A stretch of DNA of 6,818 nucleotides from Gammaproteobacteria bacterium. GTDB taxonomy: Bacteria > Pseudomonadota > Gammaproteobacteria > Steroidobacterales > Steroidobacteraceae. The DNA lies in NCBI GenBank assembly GCA_030038645.1, contig JASHSR010000350.1, positions 1 to 6,818 of the forward strand. The letters run 5' to 3'. Each line of letters starts with the position of its first letter. Positions within the stretch are counted from its first letter, which is position 1. The notes under the pieces are model-generated. The model did no database searches and had not been told where the DNA came from. It worked only from the letters and a program-made list of their open reading frames with translations. Positions 1-4,280 of the stretch are shown here, in pieces. The position numbers were made by a program, and so were the translations under genes.

Positions 1-1778
1 TCGAGCGCGGCGTCGCAGATCGTCCGCAGCTTCTCCTCGATCTCGGTGCGCGAGGTGCTCGTCGGGCCGCGCCGTGCCTCGCGGAGCGCCGCGAGCTGAG
101 CGAGCTCGGCGGAGAACCCTCCCTCCTCGTAGTCGCGCTCGAGCAGGTGGCGCTGGATCTTGCCGCTCGTCGTCTTGGGGATGCGCTTGACGGGGACGAC
201 CTCGGACACCTCGAGCCCGGTGTGCTCGTTGATGAGGCGCGTCACCTCGGCCGCGACGGGCAGGAACTCCTCGAGCCCCGCGCGGTGCAGGACGAACACG
301 ATCAGCTGATCCGTCTGCGCGCCGGGCGGGCGGACGCCGCCCACGACGACCTTGCCGAGATCGAGCCCCTCGGCCCGCTGGGCGATGCGCTCGAGGTCGT
401 GCGGGTAGTAGTTCTGTCCGTTGACGAACAGGATCTCCTTCGCGCGGCCCGTGATGAACAGCTCGCCCCCGTCGATGACACCGAGGTCCCCCGTCCGCAG
501 CCAGCCGTCGGCCGTGATCGTCGAGGCGTTCGCCTGCGGGTCCTCGTAATAGCCCCTCGTGACGTTGTCGCCCGCGATCTCGATGTTCCCGACGATGCCG
601 TCGGGCAAAGTCCGGCCGTCGTCTCCCGTGATGCGCAAGCGGCTGTACGGGATCGCACGGCCGACCGAGACGAGCTCCACCGCATCGCGCGAGCCGGCCG
701 CCACGGGCTGCGGCGCCTCTGCGACGCCGAGGTGGTGGCGGTCGAGACTGATCGCGCGGTAGGGAGCGCCCGGGGCGGGAAAGGTCATCGCGAGGGAGGC
801 CTCGGCGAGCCCGTAGACCGGAAACATCGACTCCCGCTTGAGCCCCGCCGGCGCGAGGCGCTCGAGGAACTCATTGCACAGGGCGGCGGAGATCGGCTCG
901 GCGCCGTTGAAGATGAGGCGGACGCAGGAGAGGTCGAGCCCCTCCACCGGACGATCCCCGAGCACCTTGAGGTAGTGCCGATACCCGAAGTTGGGCGAGC
1001 AGATGATGCTCGCGCGCTTGCGCGTCGCGAACGTCATCCACAGCAGGGGGCGGCGCACGAACAGCTCCGTCGGCATCAGGTTGATGCTGATGTGGGCTGC
1101 GAACATGTAGATGCAGAAGCCGATGAGGCCCATGTCGTGCGTGAGGGGCATCCAGGAGAGGCTCACGTCGCTCTCCGTGAGGCCGCCGGCCTGCGTGACG
1201 CCGTCGCTGTTTGCAAGGATGTTTCGGTGCGTGAGGACGACGCCCTTCGGCTCGCTGGTCGAGCCGGAGGAGAACTGGATGAAGGCCACGTCGTTCGGCG
1301 CGACGCGGGCGGGCTTGCCGGCGCGCGAGATGTCGTCGAGCTGATCGACGAGGAACGCGCGGCCTCTCAGCTGATCGAAAGTCTTCTGCTCGCCGACCGA
1401 GGCGGCGAGCGCTCCGATGCGCTCGAGCGAGCGCCGGTCGGAGTACAGGAAGGGCGCGCCGAGCTTGCGCGCGATGCGCAGGAGCTTCTGGCGATGCTCG
1501 TCGCTGATGCCCACCGCGACCGGCACCGGCACGATGCCTCCGAGGACGGCCGCCCAGAAGGCGTCGAGGAACTGCTCGTTGTCGTTGAGGAACAGGATGA
1601 GCTTGTCGCCGCGGCGAGCGCCGAGGCGCTGCAGGTGGTGCAGGATGCCGAGGGCGCGCTCGTACAGCTCGGCGAAGGTGACCGTGCGCTCGCTCTGCTC
1701 TCCCTCCAGATACGTGATGTGGCGCGGGACCTTGCGGTTCGCTTCGATGAGCTCGGTGAGCGTGGCGACATTGGGCAT
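1..1778 (-). CDS. Fatty acyl-AMP ligase (FAAL/AL-type), partial at C-terminus, probable start of a carrier domain
   Basis: The 592 visible residues form an AMP-binding adenylating enzyme that would activate a free fatty acid as acyl-AMP and pass it to a carrier-protein thiol in the cytosol. Visible motifs are the phosphate loop SSGSTSEPKG (170-179), a FAAL-like stretch with PLTHDMGLIG (211-220), FNGAEPIS (290-297), YGLAEAS (322-328), GWLRTGDLG (425-433), GRAKEILFVNGQNYYP (444-459) and the C-terminal PKTTSGKIQR (534-543) with catalytic Lys540. From memory, the FNGAEPI, SPNFGY and GDNVTRGYY segments are close to acyl-ligase loading domains of mycosubtilin/iturin-type synthetases; this was not checked by search. 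Residues from about 577 (RTEIEEKLRTICDAAL) look like helix 1 of an ACP/PCP, so the protein is probably AL-ACP or longer. The ATG (1778-1776) overlaps the P450 stop as TAATG. A weak GAGG lies about 14 nt upstream, so translation is probably coupled. An acyl-CoA ligase is the alternative, less likely given the HDMG/FNGAEP motifs and C-terminal extension. Confidence 0.93.
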   Translation of the reverse strand, partial: MPNVATLTELIEANRKVPRHITYLEGEQSERTVTFAELYERALGILHHLQRLGARRGDKLILFLNDNEQFLDAFWAAVLGGIVPVPVAVGISDEHRQKLLRIARKLGAPFLYSDRRSLERIGALAASVGEQKTFDQLRGRAFLVDQLDDISRAGKPARVAPNDVAFIQFSSGSTSEPKGVVLTHRNILANSDGVTQAGGLTESDVSLSWMPLTHDMGLIGFCIYMFAAHISINLMPTELFVRRPLLWMTFATRKRASIICSPNFGYRHYLKVLGDRPVEGLDLSCVRLIFNGAEPISAALCNEFLERLAPAGLKRESMFPVYGLAEASLAMTFPAPGAPYRAISLDRHHLGVAEAPQPVAAGSRDAVELVSVGRAIPYSRLRITGDDGRTLPDGIVGNIEIAGDNVTRGYYEDPQANASTITADGWLRTGDLGVIDGGELFITGRAKEILFVNGQNYYPHDLERIAQRAEGLDLGKVVVGGVRPPGAQTDQLIVFVLHRAGLEEFLPVAAEVTRLINEHTGLEVSEVVPVKRIPKTTSGKIQRHLLERDYEEGGFSAELAQLAALREARRGPTSTSRTEIEEKLRTICDAAL

Positions 1779-3088
1779 TAGCGGCGTTCCAGCCTCATGT
1801 AGAGTGGCTTGCGGGTGCGAAGGTTGATCTGGGCCTCGAGCGCGATGGGCTCGTCGCAGTCGCGGGCGAGCCGGAAGCGCCGCGCGAGCTTGTACAGGTG
1901 CATGAGCATCTCGTAAAGGGCGAACGTCTCGCCGATGCAATGCCGCGGGCCCGCGGCGAAAGGCATGTACGCGAAGCGCGGCCGCTCGGCCTCGTGGTCG
2001 GGCGCGAAGCGCTCCGGCCGGAAGGCGTCGGGGTCCTTCCAGTATCGCGGGTGCCGGTGCAGCAGGTACAGGCAAAGCAGAACGTCCGTGCCCGCGGGGA
2101 TCTCGTACCCGCTCAGCACGTCGGGCCCGACGGCGCGCCGTGAGAGCAGCCAGCCGGGCGGATAGAGCCGCAGCGTCTCGCTGATCACCTGCTGCGTGTA
2201 GGGGAGCGATTCCATCTCAGCGAGGCTCGGGGCGGAGATCTCCGGGGCGGCGCTCACCTCGGCAAACAGGCGCGCATCGACGTCGGGGTGCTCGGATAGC
2301 AGGTACCAGGTCCAGTTGAGCCCGCTCGCCGTCGTCTCGTGGCCGGCGACGACGAGTGTCATGATCTCATCGATCAGCTGCCGCTCGCTCATCGCCTCGC
2401 CGGTCTCCTTGTCTCGGGCGCTCATCAGCATTCCGACGTAATCCGCGTGCTCCTCCCGCCCTTCGCGGCGCCGGCGGATCAAGCCGGCCACGTGCTTGGT
2501 GAGGGAGCGGAACTTGTAGGCGAACTGCAGGTTCCGCGCCTGCTCGCGGGTGACTACCTCGAACGGGTTGCCGCCGAGCTCCTGCGAGAGCCGCTCGAGG
2601 TCGCGTCCGAAGATCGAGCGCAGCACGATATCGAGGGTGAGCTCGCTCATCTCGTCGGTGACGTTGACCCGCTCGCCGCGGCGGCAGAGGCCTTCCCAGC
2701 GCTCCGCGAAGCGGTCGTTCGCCTCGCCGATCACGCGGGCGAACTCGGTGATCACGCGCCGGTGGAACAGCGGCTGCATCATGTAGCGCTGGCGCCGCCA
2801 CAGCTCGCCCTCGCTCGTCATGATGCCGTTGCCGAGCAGGATCTTCACGCGGTCGAGCCCGATTCCCTTGGTATAGTTGCGGTGGTTGGCGACGAGCACC
2901 CGCTTCACGTCGTCGGGGTGATTGACGACGTAGGCGTAGGATTTCCGGCTGGGAGAGTAGACCCGGTAGATGTCGCCGAGGCGGGCGTAGAGCTCGGTCA
3001 TCCGCTCCAGCGAGTCCTCGGTGGAGCCGATGTCGAAGGGGGTCTCGGCTTCGGGCGGCTGGCGGTGAGCCGGCTCGGTCGCGGTCAT
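1778..3088 (-). CDS. Cytochrome P450, soluble, 436 aa
   Basis: This is a complete haem-thiolate monooxygenase. It has the helix C tryptophan motif WRRQR (97-101), the I-helix oxygen-activation motif AGHETT (248-253, acid E251 and T252), ExxR as ETLR (304-307), FRPERF (357-362) and the haem loop FAAGPRHCIG (377-386) with cysteine ligand C384. The length is normal for a bacterial P450. There is no signal peptide or N-terminal membrane helix, so it should be cytosolic. It would need separate ferredoxin and reductase partners, which are not in this window. The I-helix and haem loop recall CYP4/CYP102-like fatty-acid oxidising groups, but the substrate cannot be read from sequence. Its TAATG overlap with the acyl-AMP ligase suggests it acts on the same acyl chain, possibly carrier-bound; this is inference. 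The start is well bounded: an in-frame TAA lies 12 codons upstream with no ATG, GTG or TTG between. No Shine-Dalgarno sequence precedes the ATG. Confidence 0.96.
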   Translation of the reverse strand: MTATEPAHRQPPEAETPFDIGSTEDSLERMTELYARLGDIYRVYSPSRKSYAYVVNHPDDVKRVLVANHRNYTKGIGLDRVKILLGNGIMTSEGELWRRQRYMMQPLFHRRVITEFARVIGEANDRFAERWEGLCRRGERVNVTDEMSELTLDIVLRSIFGRDLERLSQELGGNPFEVVTREQARNLQFAYKFRSLTKHVAGLIRRRREGREEHADYVGMLMSARDKETGEAMSERQLIDEIMTLVVAGHETTASGLNWTWYLLSEHPDVDARLFAEVSAAPEISAPSLAEMESLPYTQQVISETLRLYPPGWLLSRRAVGPDVLSGYEIPAGTDVLLCLYLLHRHPRYWKDPDAFRPERFAPDHEAERPRFAYMPFAAGPRHCIGETFALYEMLMHLYKLARRFRLARDCDEPIALEAQINLRTRKPLYMRLERR

Positions 3089-3120
3089 GCAGTACGTGGA
3101 TGATGACAGAATGGGGTCAT
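3085..3120 (-). promoter_or_regulatory. Possible 11-codon leader ORF overlapping the P450 start
   Basis: An ATG at 3120-3118 opens MTPFCHHPRTA and stops at TGA 3087-3085, overlapping the P450 start codon as ATGA. The P450 lacks a visible Shine-Dalgarno sequence, so coupling from this short ORF could supply its initiation. A TAAGAT (3124-3119), a fair -10 match, lies at its start with no convincing -35. Nothing shows that it is translated, and a chance ATGA overlap is quite possible. Confidence 0.2.
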
Positions 3121-3121
3121 C
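3102..3121. promoter_or_regulatory. Inverted repeat GATGAC-N8-GTCATC, candidate operator
   Basis: Two perfect 6-bp arms (3102-3107 and 3116-3121) are separated by 8 bp, a 20-bp footprint typical of a dimeric repressor or activator. It lies 14-33 bp upstream of the P450 ATG, within the divergent region shared with the acyltransferase, and overlaps a possible minus-strand -10 (TAAGAT, 3124-3119). No regulator gene is visible in the window. Confidence 0.35.
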
Positions 3122-3142
3122 TTACCGGAAGCGCTTTGCTCT

Positions 3143-3156
3143 CGCGGCATGCCGCG
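3143..3156. repeat. 14-bp perfect palindrome CGCGGCATGCCGCG
   Basis: This is a perfect self-complementary 14-mer centred in the divergent intergenic region. It could be a second protein-binding site. Short GC palindromes arise easily by chance at this base composition, so the functional call is weak. Confidence 0.3.
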
Positions 3157-3158
3157 CC

Positions 3159-3230
3159 GCGCGGCCCCGTCTCGCCGTGCGGCATCGCCTCCGTGCGCGG
3201 TCCCGTCTCGCTGTGCGGCCTCGTCGCGCC
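3159..3230. repeat. Two-copy 36-bp imperfect tandem repeat
   Basis: Copy 1 is 3159-3194 and copy 2 is 3195-3230. They match at 28 of 36 positions, and at 26 of the first 29. The shared core is GCGCGGyCCCGTCTCGCyGT. The period is a multiple of three, so in the acyltransferase frame it would read as a 12-residue repeat (core APSRRAAS / VPSRCAAS). It lies upstream of the preferred acyltransferase start and is probably a local duplication in leader DNA, not protein. Confidence 0.6.
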
Positions 3231-3262
3231 CGGTGGCCCGCGCGCCTTGCGTGGCGCGGCGC

Positions 3263-4006
3263 ATGAGCGACCACGGCCCGGAAGGCGGGCTGCGCAACAC
3301 CCTGTACCGGACGAGCACGCGCTCGGGCCGCCGCATGACGGCGACCCGGCGCCTGCTCTACCGCCTTGCCGTTCCGCTCGCCACGGCGATCATCAGGGGC
3401 TGGTGGCTCATGTGCCGCGTGGTGCGCGTCGAGGGCGCTCATTATCTCGATGAGGCGATCGCGGCCGCGCCCTCCCTCATCCCCTGCTACTGGCACCAGC
3501 ATCAGCTCTACTGCGCGAAACTGCTGCTCGAGCAGCGCTCACGCGGGCTCACGGTCGGGTGGCTCGTGAGCCCCTCGGTGGACGGCGAGCTCGGCGCGAT
3601 GATTGCGAGCCGGGCCGGCGCGGCCGTCATCCGCGGCTCCTCGTCCCATACGGGCGCGCGGGCCCTGCGCGACTACTACCAGGCGCTCGTCAAGGAGAAC
3701 ATCTCGCCGATCATCACTCCCGACGGGCCGCGCGGGCCGCGCTTCAAGTTCAAGCCCGGCGCCATCCTGCTCGCCCAGATGTCGGGACGCCCGATGCTGC
3801 CCATGGCCTACGCCGCCTCCCGCGCCTGGCTCATCAAATGGGACAAGTTCGTGATTCCCGTGCCGCTCTCCCGGGTCGCCATCGCCGTCGGCCCGCCCCG
3901 GTACGTCCCACGGGTGACCGACGCCGGAGGCCTCGAGCGGCTGCAGGGGGAGATGGAGCGGGAGCTCAAGCGGCTGTATGGAGTCGCGCGCGCAGCCCTC
4001 GCGTGA
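3263..4006 (+). CDS. DUF374 / LPLAT-family lysophospholipid acyltransferase-like protein
   Basis: With this start the protein has 247 residues, about the family's usual 210-250. A hydrophobic segment at about 31-50 (LLYRLAVPLATAIIRGWWLM) suggests inner-membrane association. Family features then follow in order: the acyl-acceptor/catalytic WH in CYWHQH (W77, H78), SPSVDGEL (103-110, D107 G108), IRGSSS (123-128), ITPDGPRGP (151-159) and a C-terminal PVPLSRVAIAVGPP segment. The expected role is acyl transfer to a lipid acceptor; the actual acceptor is unknown. An in-frame ATG at 3149 would add 38 residues of Arg/Ala/Pro/Ser low complexity from the tandem repeat, which is unlikely to be protein. 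ATG 3335 (MTATRRLL) is another candidate start. None of the three has a good ribosome binding site. The gene is divergent from the P450-ligase pair, which makes a shared lipid pathway possible but unproven. Confidence 0.88.
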   Translation: MSDHGPEGGLRNTLYRTSTRSGRRMTATRRLLYRLAVPLATAIIRGWWLMCRVVRVEGAHYLDEAIAAAPSLIPCYWHQHQLYCAKLLLEQRSRGLTVGWLVSPSVDGELGAMIASRAGAAVIRGSSSHTGARALRDYYQALVKENISPIITPDGPRGPRFKFKPGAILLAQMSGRPMLPMAYAASRAWLIKWDKFVIPVPLSRVAIAVGPPRYVPRVTDAGGLERLQGEMERELKRLYGVARAALA

Positions 4007-4016
4007 GCGCTTCGAG

Positions 4017-4034
4017 CCCGGGCACGGACCCGGG
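4017..4034 (+). terminator. GC hairpin after the acyltransferase, weak terminator candidate
   Basis: CCCGGG at 4017-4022 pairs with CCCGGG at 4029-4034 around a 6-nt loop, starting 10 nt after the stop codon. No T-run follows (the next bases are C-rich, then TAG), so it is not a classical intrinsic terminator. It could protect the 3' end or assist Rho-dependent termination. Confidence 0.25.
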
Positions 4035-4081
4035 ATCGGCCCGTCCCCCCTAGCCCGGCGATTCCTGGGGGTCAAAATCCA

Positions 4082-4125
4082 GTTCGAACAGTATCTTAGC
4101 TTGTATTCCTGATTTAATGTGCGAG
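4082..4125 (+). promoter_or_regulatory. Extended -10 promoter in an AT-rich island, for the GGDEF/EAL gene
   Basis: Bases 4074-4130 are about 65% A+T, in sharp contrast to the rest of the window. TG-A-TTTAAT at 4110-4118 is an extended -10 element (TTTAAT matches TATAAT at 5 of 6). The -35 region at the right spacing (around 4090-4095, AGTATC) is poor, which fits an extended -10 promoter. A perfect 8-bp palindrome GTTCGAAC sits at 4082-4089, about 36-43 bp before the expected start near 4125, where an activator could bind. A GTGCG-N9-CGCAC inverted repeat (4119-4137) overlaps the predicted start site. Confidence 0.45.
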
Positions 4126-4128
4126 AAT

Positions 4129-4157
4129 TGTCCGCACGCTGGCGCGTGCGTGCGACA
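4129..4157 (+). promoter_or_regulatory. Leader hairpin in the 5' UTR of the GGDEF/EAL gene
   Basis: TGTCCGCACGC (4129-4139) pairs with GCGTGCG (4144-4150) and then GACA (4154-4157), giving 11 base pairs, a TGGC loop and a 3-nt TGC bulge. It would lie right at the 5' end of the predicted transcript and could act as a stability or regulatory element. The rest of the leader (4158-4260) has only short stems such as GTTGC/GCAAC (4220-4224 with 4233-4237). I see no recognisable cyclic-di-GMP (GEMM) riboswitch in it. Confidence 0.4.
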
Positions 4158-4260
4158 GATAGCCGACGTCACTAGCCTGAGCGATGCCGGTCGAGCCCAT
4201 GACGCACGTCGCCGCGGGCGTTGCGGGGGTCTGCAACACTGTAAAGGCCTGGATTTACTG

Positions 4261-4270
4261 AGGGGAGGAG
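4261..4270 (+). promoter_or_regulatory. Ribosome binding site AGGGGAGGAG
   Basis: This purine-rich stretch contains GGAG and AGGAG, the latter ending 10 nt before ATG 4281. It is the only strong Shine-Dalgarno sequence seen in the window and fixes the start. The reading frame is closed by TAA at 4242-4244, with no other ATG, GTG or TTG before 4281. Confidence 0.75.
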
Positions 4271-4280
4271 ACGACCCGCG

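Noticed and set aside
147..1781. 544-codon plus-strand open frame
   Set aside because: It is antisense to the acyl-AMP ligase, whose motifs are unambiguous. The translation is rich in Asp, Glu, Arg and His with no recognisable domain, as expected from the complement of GC-biased codons.
2339..3103. 254-codon plus-strand frame across the P450
   Set aside because: It is antisense to an intact P450 with every conserved motif, and has no domain of its own.
3085..3336. 83-codon minus-strand frame ending on the P450 start
   Set aside because: Most of it is Arg/Ala low complexity antisense to the acyltransferase start and the tandem repeat. Only the last 11 codons are kept, as a possible leader ORF.
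4158..4260. Cyclic-di-GMP riboswitch in the leader of the GGDEF/EAL gene
   Set aside because: Looked for because of the gene it precedes, but the conserved GEMM core and tetraloop-receptor pattern are not visible.
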